From an uncultured Clostridia bacterium (GTDB taxonomy: Bacteria; Bacillota; Clostridia; Oscillospirales; Acutalibacteraceae), in NCBI GenBank assembly GCA_937877675.1, contig CALEIS010000090.1, positions 1 through 33,597 of the forward strand: 33,597 bases of DNA, given 5' to 3'. Under the pieces are notes generated by a model that did not search any database, was not told the DNA's origin, and worked only from the letters and a program-made list of their open reading frames with translations. Positions 8,099 through 16,268 of this stretch are shown here, one piece after another. Every line of letters starts with the position of its first letter. Within the stretch, counting starts at the first letter, position 1. A program made the position numbers and the translations under genes.

Positions 8099-9022
8099 AT
8101 GGCATTTACAGCAAAAGACGTACAGGCTCTTCGTGAGAAGACAGGCGTTGGTATGATGGATTGTAAAAAAGCTCTTGTTGAAGCTGATGGCGATATGGAC
8201 AAGGCTGTTGATATTCTTAGAGAAAAAGGTCTTGCTTCAGCTGCTAAGAAAGCAAGCCGTGTAGCTGCAGAAGGTGTTGTTGCTGCTTATAGCGACGCAA
8301 ATGCAGGTGCTCTCGTTGAAATTAACTGTGAAACAGACTTCGTTGCAAAGGGTGAACCATTCGTTAACCTTTCAAATAAAGTTGCAAAAACTGTTGTTGC
8401 TGCTAAACCAGCAGACGTTGATGCTCTTCTTGCAACAAAAGCAGTTGATTCTGACAAAACAGTTGAAGAAGAAGTTCAGGAAGTATTCCTTGCTCTTCGT
8501 GAAAACATGAAAGTTCGTAGATTTGCTCTTGTTGAAGGTCATACATCAACATACATTCACGCAGGTGGTACAGTTGGTGTTCTTGTTGCATTTGATGTTG
8601 ATGATGCAACTGCTGCTAAGGCTGAATTCGATGTAATGGGTAAAAACGTAGCAATGCAGATTGCTGCTATGAACCCAGGTTACCTTGATGAAACAAGCGT
8701 TCCTGCAGAAGTTATCGAAAAAGAAAAGGGAATCCTTATCGCACAGATGAAGGAAGACCCAAAAATGGCTAACAAGCCAGAACAGGTTCTTGCAAAAATC
8801 GTTGAAGGTAAAATCGGTAAATTCTATAAAGAAAACTGCCTTCTTAATCAGGAATTCGTTCGTTCAGACCTTTTCGAAGGTGCAGTTAACGGTTATGTAA
8901 ATTCAGTTGCTAAGGCTCTTGGCGCAGACATCAAAGTTACAAGCTTTGTTCGTTTCGAAAAAGGCGAAGGAATTGAAAAGAAAGAAGACAACTTTGCTGC
9001 TGAAATCGCAAGCATGATGTAA
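8099..9022 (+). CDS. tsf: Elongation factor Ts
   Basis: A 307-residue guanine-nucleotide exchange factor for EF-Tu. The N-terminal UBA-like domain carries the signature LREKTGVGMMDCKKALVEADGD, seen across residues 10-31. The second signature, EINCETDFVAKGEPF, is near residues 75-90 and contains the TDFV residues that contact EF-Tu. The dimerisation domains follow, and the length is normal. The ATG at 8099 has GGAGG 8 bases upstream; upstream in-frame starts from 8030 run through the rpsB-tsf hairpin and are rejected. Codon bias is strong, like rpsB. The operon ends here at a strong terminator; pyrH and frr, which often follow tsf in other bacteria, are not present. Confidence 0.98.
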   Translation: MAFTAKDVQALREKTGVGMMDCKKALVEADGDMDKAVDILREKGLASAAKKASRVAAEGVVAAYSDANAGALVEINCETDFVAKGEPFVNLSNKVAKTVVAAKPADVDALLATKAVDSDKTVEEEVQEVFLALRENMKVRRFALVEGHTSTYIHAGGTVGVLVAFDVDDATAAKAEFDVMGKNVAMQIAAMNPGYLDETSVPAEVIEKEKGILIAQMKEDPKMANKPEQVLAKIVEGKIGKFYKENCLLNQEFVRSDLFEGAVNGYVNSVAKALGADIKVTSFVRFEKGEGIEKKEDNFAAEIASMM

Positions 9023-9041
9023 TTTCTTTTATTTGACCTAA

Positions 9042-9078
9042 AAAGCGTACAGTTTATGCTGTACGCTTTATTTTTTTA
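9042..9078 (+). terminator. Strong intrinsic terminator after tsf
   Basis: A perfect 11-bp stem, AAAGCGTACAG (9042-9052) with CTGTACGCTTT (9059-9069), around a TTTATG loop and followed by a T-rich run to 9078. It ends the rpsB-tsf transcript. Confidence 0.92.
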
Positions 9079-9107
9079 CTTGTAAATTGTTAAATCATAA
9101 TGTAAAA

Positions 9108-9136
9108 TTATATTACAAAAAAATATCCCATATAAT
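9108..9136 (+). promoter_or_regulatory. Candidate sigma-E promoter of cwlD
   Basis: TTATATT (9108-9114), a 14-base spacer and CATATAAT (9129-9136) closely fit the Bacillus sigma-E consensus (roughly kmATATT and CATACAnT). CwlD is a sigma-E gene in Bacillus, which supports the call. The start would fall near 9140-9143, placing the ribosome site GGGTGAT (9141-9147) almost at the RNA 5' end. A sigma-A alternative with a poorer match, TTGTTA/TATATT at 9087-9114, is also possible and would give a longer leader. Confidence 0.5.
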
Positions 9137-9151
9137 TTATGGGTGATTATT

Positions 9152-9865
9152 GTGAAAAAATTTATATCAGTTCTATTATCATTTCTTGTCATAGTGTTAA
9201 GCCTATTATTCTGTAGAATTGAAAAATCCTCATCAGATAGTATCTTTTTAAATGATTTACCCATGATTATTATTGATGCAGGTCATGGTGGTGAAGATGG
9301 AGGCGCTGTCGCAAATGATGGTACAGTTGAAAAGGATTTAAATTTAGAAATCGCATTAAAGCTTAACGATATTTTGTCGATTATGGGATATAAAACACAT
9401 CTTATTCGTTCTACTGATACAGCAATTCATACAACTGGTGATACAATACGACAAAGAAAAATATCAGATATAAAAAATCGTTTTTCTATAATGAATCAAT
9501 ATGATAAATGTCTTTATATTAGCATTCATCAAAACAAATTTAGTGATACAAGCGTACATGGTGCACAAACTTTTTACTCACCAAATAATGATGAAAGTAA
9601 AATTTTGGCAGATTTTGTTCAAAAATCAATTTCAAGTCAGTTACAAAAAAATAATAACCGTGTTATTAAAAAATCTGGAACAGATATTTATCTTCTTTAT
9701 AATGCTACTAAGCCAACTATTATGGTTGAATGTGGGTTTATATCAAATATCGATGAATTAAATAATCTTAAGAATAACAATTATCAAAATAAAATGGCAA
9801 TCTGTATTGCTTATGGAATAATAAATTATAATATTTCGGAGGTCAAAAATGGCTCAGAAATCTAA
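9152..9865 (+). CDS. cwlD: N-acetylmuramoyl-L-alanine amidase, CwlD-type
   Basis: A 237-residue secreted or membrane-anchored amidase. An uncleaved signal or membrane segment spans about residues 4-24, followed by one Amidase_3 domain. The zinc ligands are visible: His45 (in IDAGHGGEDGG), Glu60 (VEKDLN) and His126 (SIHQN). The catalytic Glu193 is in MVECGF. The length equals Bacillus CwlD, which removes peptide stems so that muramic-delta-lactam can form in spore cortex. I take the GTG at 9152, correctly spaced from GGGTGAT (9141-9147), rather than the GTG at 9143, which lies inside that site. It overlaps radA by 17 bases. The CwlD assignment rests on architecture, the sigma-E-like promoter and the spore-gene context; another Amidase_3 enzyme is possible. 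Confidence 0.82.
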   Translation: MKKFISVLLSFLVIVLSLLFCRIEKSSSDSIFLNDLPMIIIDAGHGGEDGGAVANDGTVEKDLNLEIALKLNDILSIMGYKTHLIRSTDTAIHTTGDTIRQRKISDIKNRFSIMNQYDKCLYISIHQNKFSDTSVHGAQTFYSPNNDESKILADFVQKSISSQLQKNNNRVIKKSGTDIYLLYNATKPTIMVECGFISNIDELNNLKNNNYQNKMAICIAYGIINYNISEVKNGSEI

Positions 9866-11225
9866 ATCAGTATATATTTGTAGTGAATGTGGGTATGAAA
9901 CACCACGTTGGCTCGGTCAATGTCCTGGATGTAATGAATGGAATACATTGAATGAAGAAATCAAAACAATAATAAAGGATAAACCATTGTCAAAAAGTCT
10001 TGTTGGTTCAAATCGTGGCAGAGCATATCCTCTTGCAGAAATAACTGCAGACACAGGTCATAGGTATAATACAGGTTTAAAGGAACTTAATAGAGTTCTT
10101 GGCGGTGGACTTGTTAAGGGTTCTGTTGTTCTTTTAAGTGGTGACCCAGGTATTGGTAAATCAACAATTCTTTTGCAGATTTGTGAGTATTTAGGTGTAG
10201 GACTTAAGATTTTGTATGTATCAGGCGAAGAATCTGCACATCAAATAAAACTTCGTGCATCAAGACTTAATGTTTCAACACAAAATCTCTCTATTCTTTG
10301 CGAAACAGACGCACAATATGTTTGTGAGTATATTCAATCAGAAAAACCGGATGTTGTAATTGTGGACTCTATCCAAACTATGGAGATTAGTGAATTGAAT
10401 TCATCACCGGGTAGTGTTACTCAGGTCCGAGAATCTACAAACTTATTCACAAGAACAGCAAAATCTTCAAATATTCCGATTTTTCTTGTTGGACATGTAA
10501 ATAAAGATGGTAATATAGCAGGTCCTAAGGTTCTTGAGCATATCGTTGACTGTGTTCTTTATTTTGAGGGTGATAGAAATACTTCATATCGTATTTTGAG
10601 AGCTGTTAAGAATCGTTATGGTTCAACAAACGAGATTGGCGTATTTGAAATGCTTGATAATGGTCTTTCTGAGGTTGAAAATCCATCCTTAATGCTTATT
10701 TCAGGTAAACCACAAAACGTATCGGGTACTTGTGTTGCATGTCTTATGGAAGGTTCTAGACCTATTCTCGCCGAGGTTCAAAGCCTTGTCACTCCAAGTG
10801 GATTCGGTAATCCTCGAAGAATGGCAACTGGAATTGAATACAATAGAATGTCAATGCTTATTGCTGTACTTGAAAAAAGATGTGGATATTTCCTTGGAAA
10901 TATGGATTGCTATACAAATGTTATTGGTGGACTTCATATTGATGAAACAGCTGCAGATTTATCAATTGCTCTTGCCATTGTTTCAAGTTTAAAGGATGTT
11001 GTTGTTCCCGAAAAAACACTTGCATTTGGTGAAATTGGTTTGGCAGGGGAAATACGTTCAGTAAATTGCTGTGAACAAAGAATTAAAGAAGCTGCAAAAT
11101 TAGGTTTTGAAAAATGTGTTATCCCATATCATAATTATTCAAAGTTACCTAAATATCTTTTTAAAGAAATTGAAATTATACCTGCAAAGAATATCAGACA
11201 GGCATTTGAGGCGATTATGAATTGA
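9849..11225 (+). CDS. radA: DNA repair protein RadA
   Basis: A 458-residue RecA-related ATPase (RadA/Sms) that helps branch migration of recombination intermediates. An N-terminal zinc finger has Cys11, Cys14, Cys25 and Cys28 (CSECG ... CPGCNEW). Walker A GDPGIGKS is at 98-105. The RadA-specific KNRYG motif begins at Lys254. The C-terminal third is a Lon-protease-like domain ending FGEIGLAGEIRSV and beyond. The length is typical. The ATG at 9849 follows GGAGG inside the end of cwlD, so translation is probably coupled. The next gene begins on the radA stop codon. Confidence 0.97.
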   Translation: MAQKSKSVYICSECGYETPRWLGQCPGCNEWNTLNEEIKTIIKDKPLSKSLVGSNRGRAYPLAEITADTGHRYNTGLKELNRVLGGGLVKGSVVLLSGDPGIGKSTILLQICEYLGVGLKILYVSGEESAHQIKLRASRLNVSTQNLSILCETDAQYVCEYIQSEKPDVVIVDSIQTMEISELNSSPGSVTQVRESTNLFTRTAKSSNIPIFLVGHVNKDGNIAGPKVLEHIVDCVLYFEGDRNTSYRILRAVKNRYGSTNEIGVFEMLDNGLSEVENPSLMLISGKPQNVSGTCVACLMEGSRPILAEVQSLVTPSGFGNPRRMATGIEYNRMSMLIAVLEKRCGYFLGNMDCYTNVIGGLHIDETAADLSIALAIVSSLKDVVVPEKTLAFGEIGLAGEIRSVNCCEQRIKEAAKLGFEKCVIPYHNYSKLPKYLFKEIEIIPAKNIRQAFEAIMN

Positions 11226-11977
11226 ATGAAAGATTTTTAATTAATCCCAATCTTCCAACAAATAAAGTTACAAAGGTGTTTGCAGATATTGACGATAATA
11301 CACTTAAAAACTGTTTTGGTGAACTAACAGTAAAAGTTGTTAATGTAATTGAAAACCCTTTTTTAGATGCTCCTGTGAGTAAACATGCGGATATATTGGT
11401 GAACTATGTTGGGAAAACAACATTTTTGGTGGATAAACATCAAACAGAAATTTGTAAATTTATAGAAGATAATAGTGGGAAATATCATTTAATTGAAAAT
11501 ATTAATTCTCCATATCCAAATGATTGTTTGTTGAATTTTGCAGATATTGGCGATTATATTATCTGTAATAAGACAATTTTGACGGAAAACATTGTTGAAT
11601 TCCTACCTAATAAAAAGATAATAGAGGTTAAACAAGGGTATTCAAAATGTTCTGTATGTATTTGTAAGCATAACACTGTCATAACTGACGATATTTCAAT
11701 CTATAACGCTGTTTCTAACTATGATAATATAAATTCATTACTTGTTGAAAAGGGTAGTGTACACATAAATAAATACGATTATGGCTTTATTGGTGGATGT
11801 TGTGGTTTGATTGATAAAGATGTACTTTTATTTAATGGTGATTTATCTACACATTCAGACTTTGACAAAATCAAAAAATTCCTGTATGATAATAGTATAA
11901 ATTATATTGATATTAAAGGGAAACCTTTAACTGATATAGGAAGTATTATTCCAATAATGGAAAAAGATGGTGAATAA
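11222..11977 (+). CDS. Uncharacterised protein, possibly DUF6873-type
   Basis: A 251-residue soluble protein with no signal peptide or membrane helix. I recall similar Clostridia proteins labelled DUF6873 with a guanidino-modifying-enzyme-like fold, but I cannot confirm that here. Visible features are an N-terminal NPNLP segment, HADILVNYVG near 58-67, a Cys-containing KCSVCICKHNTVIT near 140-153, and a glycine/cysteine patch GGCCGLIDKDVLLFNGDLSTH near 190-210. His and Asp residues recur at positions that could be catalytic in such a fold, but no reaction can be assigned. The start is TTG at 11222, overlapping the radA stop, with GAGG about 9 bases upstream; the ATG at 11226 is out of frame. 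Base and codon use match its neighbours, so recent transfer is not indicated. Confidence 0.6.
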   Translation: MNERFLINPNLPTNKVTKVFADIDDNTLKNCFGELTVKVVNVIENPFLDAPVSKHADILVNYVGKTTFLVDKHQTEICKFIEDNSGKYHLIENINSPYPNDCLLNFADIGDYIICNKTILTENIVEFLPNKKIIEVKQGYSKCSVCICKHNTVITDDISIYNAVSNYDNINSLLVEKGSVHINKYDYGFIGGCCGLIDKDVLLFNGDLSTHSDFDKIKKFLYDNSINYIDIKGKPLTDIGSIIPIMEKDGE

Positions 11978-11978
11978 A

Positions 11979-12167
11979 ATGAAAAAAGGTTATTTTATAA
12001 CATATGTTGGTGCAGTAGCAACAATGGGAATTGTTCTATCAAAAGCAGGTAAAATGACAAAAAAATATGGTCAACCATTAAAAGAAAAGAAGAAAATGTC
12101 GGTTGATAAATTAGCAAAAACAGCCGAAAAAGGTGTTAATTTATTGTTTGATAAAGTTATTAAATAA
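11979..12167 (+). CDS. Small membrane-anchored basic protein, unknown
   Basis: A 62-residue peptide. An N-terminal hydrophobic helix spans about residues 4-23 (GYFITYVGAVATMGIVL). A Lys-rich tail follows (K-K-Y-G-Q-P-L-K-E-K-K-K-M) with a short amphipathic C-terminus. I do not recognise the family. The ATG at 11979, one base after the upstream stop, is preceded by GATGGTGA; an in-frame ATG at 11967 would add four residues and lies inside the previous gene. It is the last gene of the cwlD-radA transcript before a terminator. It is probably membrane-tethered with its basic tail in the cytoplasm; any role is unknown. Confidence 0.6.
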   Translation: MKKGYFITYVGAVATMGIVLSKAGKMTKKYGQPLKEKKKMSVDKLAKTAEKGVNLLFDKVIK

Positions 12168-12179
12168 TTGTACTTATTA

Positions 12180-12214
12180 AAAGCATCTCTTCTTTAAAGA
12201 GGTGCTTTATATAT
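12180..12214 (+). terminator. Terminator after the cwlD-radA operon
   Basis: AAAGCATCTCTT (12180-12191) pairs with AAGAGGTGCTTT (12197-12208), with one G-U pair and a 5-base loop. It is followed by an A/T-rich stretch with a weak T run. Leaky reading into the next gene is plausible, since no clear promoter is seen for that gene. Confidence 0.75.
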
Positions 12215-12227
12215 TTTGGTGTGAATT

Positions 12228-12722
12228 ATGAATAAAGTAATTGTAATAGGTTGTCCTGGTTCAGGTAAAACCACTTTTGCAGAAAAACTTAATAAGTGTA
12301 CTGGTTTACCATTGTATTATCTTGATGCTATATGGCATAAACCTGATAAAACGCATATTTCAAGAGAAGAATTTGATGAAAGAATGTTAGAAATTTTTAG
12401 TGAAGATAAATGGATAATTGATGGTAATTATAAAAGAACAATTGAAATGAGACTTAAAGAATGTGATACTGTTTTTCTATTCGATTTACCTACAGAGGTT
12501 TGCTTGCAAGGTGCAACTGATAGAATTGGCAAAGGTCGTTACGATTTACCCTGGCTTGAAACTGAATTGGATACTGAATTCAAGCAATTTATTGAGGAAT
12601 TTCCCAAAGATACACTACCATACATTTATGAGTTAATCGATAAATGCAAGTCAGAAAAACAAGTTATAATTTTCAAATCTAGAAAAGAAGCAGATGAGTA
12701 TATTGATGATTATTATGAATGA
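12228..12722 (+). CDS. FlaR-like P-loop kinase (adenylate-kinase-related)
   Basis: A 164-residue P-loop NTPase of the adenylate-kinase-like FlaR/'DNA topology modulation protein' group. Walker A GCPGSGKTT is at 8-16. Next comes LPLYYLDAIWHKPD, then WIIDGNYKRTIEMRL near 64-78, the order usual for the group, and a lid-like basic segment (DRIGKGRYDLPW). It presumably phosphorylates a small molecule; the old topology name is not biochemical evidence and the substrate is unknown. The ATG at 12228 follows GGTG at 12219-12222. It overlaps the HD-domain gene by 8 bases, so the two are translationally coupled and may act on related small molecules. Confidence 0.7.
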   Translation: MNKVIVIGCPGSGKTTFAEKLNKCTGLPLYYLDAIWHKPDKTHISREEFDERMLEIFSEDKWIIDGNYKRTIEMRLKECDTVFLFDLPTEVCLQGATDRIGKGRYDLPWLETELDTEFKQFIEEFPKDTLPYIYELIDKCKSEKQVIIFKSRKEADEYIDDYYE

Positions 12723-13329
12723 GAAATTAATGGAATATATTGAGAATAATATTTTTCCAGAATACTCAAAAAATGAAAAAGGTCATGGAATTGAACATAT
12801 AAATTATGTTATAAATCGTTGCATTAAATTTGCTGAACAGTTTGATAACATAGATTTAAATATTTTATATACTGTTGCGTGTTTTCATGATATTGCTCAT
12901 CATATCGATAAGAATAATCACGAAATATTATCTGCACAGATGTTTTATAATAACGAAGATATGAAACAATTCTTTTCTGATGAAGAGAGGAGAATTATCA
13001 AAGAGGCAATCGAAGACCATAGGGCATCCTTAAACCATACACCAAGAAATAATTATGGAAAAATTATATCATCCGCTGACCGTTCAACTGATGTTGATGA
13101 ATTCTTAAAAAGAACACATTCATATACATTAAAGCATCAACCAAATTGCACTGAGCAAGAAATGATTGAACGTGCATATCAACATACTTTTGAAAAATAT
13201 GGCAAACAAGGTTATGCAAAGCATTATATTGTTGACGACGAGTATAACAACTTTAAGGATGAAATAAATAGTCTTCTCAACAATAAAAAAGAGTTTGAAA
13301 ATCGTTATAGAAAAGTTAATAAGATATAA
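12715..13329 (+). CDS. HD-domain phosphohydrolase, unknown substrate
   Basis: A 204-residue HD-superfamily metal-dependent phosphohydrolase. The motif set is visible as His28 (GHGIEHI), the HD doublet His58-Asp59 (CFHDIAHH), EDHRAS near 105-110, and an Asp in SSADRSTD near residue 125-130. No other domain is fused. The ATG at 12715 is chosen; an in-frame ATG at 12694 lies deeper in the kinase gene and would add seven hydrophobic residues with no obvious ribosome site. Substrates for small HD proteins range from nucleotides to phosphonates, so no specific reaction is assigned. It is the second gene of a two-gene unit with the FlaR-like kinase. Confidence 0.75.
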   Translation: MNEKLMEYIENNIFPEYSKNEKGHGIEHINYVINRCIKFAEQFDNIDLNILYTVACFHDIAHHIDKNNHEILSAQMFYNNEDMKQFFSDEERRIIKEAIEDHRASLNHTPRNNYGKIISSADRSTDVDEFLKRTHSYTLKHQPNCTEQEMIERAYQHTFEKYGKQGYAKHYIVDDEYNNFKDEINSLLNNKKEFENRYRKVNKI

Positions 13330-13330
13330 T

Positions 13331-13364
13331 AAAGGCTCTGCAATAATATGCAGAGCCTTTTAAA
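13331..13364. terminator. Bidirectional terminator between the HD gene and yfhO
   Basis: A perfect 12-bp stem, AAAGGCTCTGCA (13331-13342) with TGCAGAGCCTTT (13349-13360), around ATAATA. It has A residues on one side and T residues on the other, so it can end transcription from both convergent units. It lies 1 base after the HD gene stop and 5 bases beyond the yfhO stop. Confidence 0.92.
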
Positions 13365-13365
13365 T

Positions 13366-16152
13366 TTAGTTATCTAAATTATCTTGAGAATTTTCTATTC
13401 CATCGTCTTCAGATGTTGTTTCCTCAATATTTTCATTATGTTCTTCAGGTAATTCTCCCTCTGAACGTTCCCAAACATTAGGTTTAACATTCTTAAATAT
13501 GAATAATTTTTTCTTATTCATAATGAAAACAATAATAAATAGAGAAATGAATACAAATGAAATTAAACAAGCTATATTAGAATTTGGAATTAGATATTCA
13601 AAAGTGATATCGTGTTTACCTTCTTTTACCTTCAATCCAAGCATTGCGTTAGATATTTTTACAATATCTTCATCAGCAACTTTTTCTCCATCAATATATA
13701 CATTCCAACCTTTATCATATGGAATTGATGTGAAAAGAATCTCATCTTTTTCAGCAATAAATGAACCGCTTATTTTTGTTTCTTTAAACTCAGTTAATTC
13801 AATCTGTCCAGATTTGAGTTTTTCATAACCTTCAACAAATTTTTCATTATCAACTGTGAAAACAATAAATTTAATATTTGCACTATTTTCATTTTCTTTT
13901 AATGGTAAGGTTACTGTTACTGTATCACCGATATTGTAATATCCTAAATCAAAGATAAAACCATCTTTTACATCAAGACTCGTTGAGATATTGGTTGATT
14001 TGATTTTAACCTCATCAATATTTCTTGAATGCATATACACGTATATATTTTTATTTTCTTTTGCGGTTATTTCAACGGTAAGTTTTGCATCTTTAATGGA
14101 TTCATCTTCTCTTGTAACTGGAAGTGTGCCCAAAACCTTATTGTGAATACCAAAACTATTAATATTATCAAATTGGATTTGATAATCATAATTTCTCTCA
14201 TATAAACCATCAATTCCAGTTGCATAATATAAGAATTGTTCCTGAGCTTTTACAGGGTCAGAATAAAGAGAAGCATCCCAATTAATTATTTCGTTAGAAA
14301 CAGGATATGCAAGATTTAGATGATAGTTGTTTTTGTAAACATTATATACACCATTTTTCTCAACTAAACTGTAATAATCACTATTATTTATTAACTGTTT
14401 TCTATCATATACATATTTAATTGAAAACATGGAATTGAAAAGAGGGGAGTTTGGATTATAAGTATAACTATTAATATCATTACCAAACAACCCCATTGAC
14501 TTTTGGAATTTAGCAACATGCTCATAAGCCATAGATGAGAAAACTGAAACACCATTATAATCATACCATGAAGGGTCCATTCTTGCTCGTAAATAAGAAA
14601 GTTCTGTCCTATAGAATAAATCCTCATCATTTGAGTCAATTTTTGATTGTAAAACTTTAAAATCATTGTAATCAGTAACATAGTTTTGTTTAGTTTGATT
14701 AGCAACATAATTTCTTGTATTACAAACAATAGTTTCAGAAATAACAATACAAGCTAAGAGAATTGTTAATGCCTGCATTTGAACTTTATTGTTAACAATA
14801 ATACAGAGAACAACGATAATCATTATTGTAAATATTGTTGTTAAAATAATGCTAAGATTTGATACGTTCTTTGAGCCAAACCACATTACAGACGCAATAA
14901 AAGATATAACAACAAAACCACTACCAATTATTTGCTTTGTATTGAATTCTAAAATATGAGTAAATGCTTTATGAGCCATACTGAGCAATATAAAGCTGTA
15001 CATAAAAGATTGTCTATATGGCAAATCATTAGGATAATGGAATCCATGCCAGATATAATTTAATACATTTACATTAAAACTACAATACATGAAGAAAAGA
15101 AATACGACAGAACCAACTTTTTCTGTAATTGTAATTTTTTTAGACAAAAGAAATATTGGAATAAGTATAATTGTGAACATACCACAATATACATTAGGTA
15201 ATACATCTTCACCACTACTTCTTATTGTAGGTTCAAGACTTGCGAGATGGTTTGCCATAAAATCAAAAAAGTCAAAATGACCTTTAAAGTCAGTTGGGAA
15301 AGTACCTGATGTGGCAGAGGATGAGCCAAGAACATATGCCACCGGTAATAGAACACCTACTATCATTGCTGCAGCAATAAAAGAAGAGAAAGCGAATCTG
15401 ATTCCGCTATTTAGTAAAAAAGAGTTTTTAATTCGTTTTTTCTTACCTTCTCTATGTTTTAAAATCTTATGGCGCTTATCAAATTTATCAAGAGAACAAT
15501 AGTAATAATATAAGAAATATGCACATGAAAAAATACAAATCATGTATCCAATGTAATAATTAAAGAGTATTGATAATGCTAAAGAAATAATATATGTTGT
15601 ACATTTACCAGAATCAATTATTCTTTCAATTCCCAACACTACAAATGGTAAAAGATACATTGCGTCAATCCACATAACATTCCAATAGTACGCAATAAAA
15701 TAACCACTAAACGCATAAATTACGCCAAATGCTATAAGTATTGCGTCATTTGTTTTATGTGATTTTTTTAGATAATATGACATAGACATAGCGCTAAAAA
15801 CAGCTTTACATGCAATCATAGCGGCTATTGCTTCAAATGTGTTTTCGTGTCCGAATAATATAATTAAAAATGAGAATGGGCTTGAAAGATAGTTGAAAAA
15901 GTTTCCTATAAAAGAACTACCCAGACCGGAGTTCCATGAAAACAATAATGATTCACCAGATATAAGACGGTCATACAATTCAGAAAATAGTGGACCATAT
16001 TGATGATATAAGTCCATTCTATATACTGTTCTATCTCCAAATGGGATTATTGAATAGCAAAAATACACAAAAAGAATTATAAATAACGAGACTCCACCAG
16101 ATAACAATATAAACTTATTTTCTGTAATAAATTGTTTTATTTTAGAAATCAT
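13366..16152 (-). CDS. yfhO: YfhO-family polytopic membrane protein
   Basis: A 928-residue integral membrane protein of the YfhO family, GT-C-like membrane proteins linked in Gram-positives to glycosylation of lipoteichoic acid. The N-terminal half carries about a dozen membrane helices, with early loop residues (DLYHQYGPLF and LFSWNSGLGSSF) typical of the family. A large extracytoplasmic region follows (about 500-850), ending with the diagnostic FTSIPYDKGWNVYIDGEKV near 795-813. A final helix comes next, then an acidic cytoplasmic tail rich in Glu and Asp. The ATG at 16152 has AGGT and GG upstream on the minus strand. It is a single-gene unit, divergent from spoIIIA. Substrate and linkage in this organism are unknown; flippase or glycosyltransferase roles both fit. 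Confidence 0.88.
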   Translation of the reverse strand: MISKIKQFITENKFILLSGGVSLFIILFVYFCYSIIPFGDRTVYRMDLYHQYGPLFSELYDRLISGESLLFSWNSGLGSSFIGNFFNYLSSPFSFLIILFGHENTFEAIAAMIACKAVFSAMSMSYYLKKSHKTNDAILIAFGVIYAFSGYFIAYYWNVMWIDAMYLLPFVVLGIERIIDSGKCTTYIISLALSILFNYYIGYMICIFSCAYFLYYYYCSLDKFDKRHKILKHREGKKKRIKNSFLLNSGIRFAFSSFIAAAMIVGVLLPVAYVLGSSSATSGTFPTDFKGHFDFFDFMANHLASLEPTIRSSGEDVLPNVYCGMFTIILIPIFLLSKKITITEKVGSVVFLFFMYCSFNVNVLNYIWHGFHYPNDLPYRQSFMYSFILLSMAHKAFTHILEFNTKQIIGSGFVVISFIASVMWFGSKNVSNLSIILTTIFTIMIIVVLCIIVNNKVQMQALTILLACIVISETIVCNTRNYVANQTKQNYVTDYNDFKVLQSKIDSNDEDLFYRTELSYLRARMDPSWYDYNGVSVFSSMAYEHVAKFQKSMGLFGNDINSYTYNPNSPLFNSMFSIKYVYDRKQLINNSDYYSLVEKNGVYNVYKNNYHLNLAYPVSNEIINWDASLYSDPVKAQEQFLYYATGIDGLYERNYDYQIQFDNINSFGIHNKVLGTLPVTREDESIKDAKLTVEITAKENKNIYVYMHSRNIDEVKIKSTNISTSLDVKDGFIFDLGYYNIGDTVTVTLPLKENENSANIKFIVFTVDNEKFVEGYEKLKSGQIELTEFKETKISGSFIAEKDEILFTSIPYDKGWNVYIDGEKVADEDIVKISNAMLGLKVKEGKHDITFEYLIPNSNIACLISFVFISLFIIVFIMNKKKLFIFKNVKPNVWERSEGELPEEHNENIEETTSEDDGIENSQDNLDN

Positions 16153-16184
16153 TAGAAAACACCTACCAATGTTTAATCTAAGAA

Positions 16185-16213
16185 ATTATACCATAACATA
16201 AAACTATATTCAA
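16185..16213 (-). promoter_or_regulatory. Extended -10 promoter of yfhO
   Basis: On the minus strand TTGAAT (16213-16208), a 17-base spacer and a perfect TATAAT (16190-16185) preceded by TGG. The start would be near 16178, about 26 bases before the yfhO ATG. Confidence 0.65.
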
Positions 16214-16222
16214 TAAAGTTTT

Positions 16223-16253
16223 GTAATATCAAAGGACAAGTAATCATAATAAT
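16223..16253 (+). promoter_or_regulatory. Candidate sigma-E promoter of the spoIIIA operon
   Basis: GTAATATC (16223-16230), a 14-base spacer and CATAATAAT (16245-16253) partly fit the sigma-E consensus; the -10 keeps CATA but diverges after it. The start would be near 16258, just ahead of the ribosome site. No sigma-A promoter is evident here. The spoIIIA operon is sigma-E-dependent in Bacillus. Confidence 0.4.
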
Positions 16254-16268
16254 TACGGAGGTGATAAT

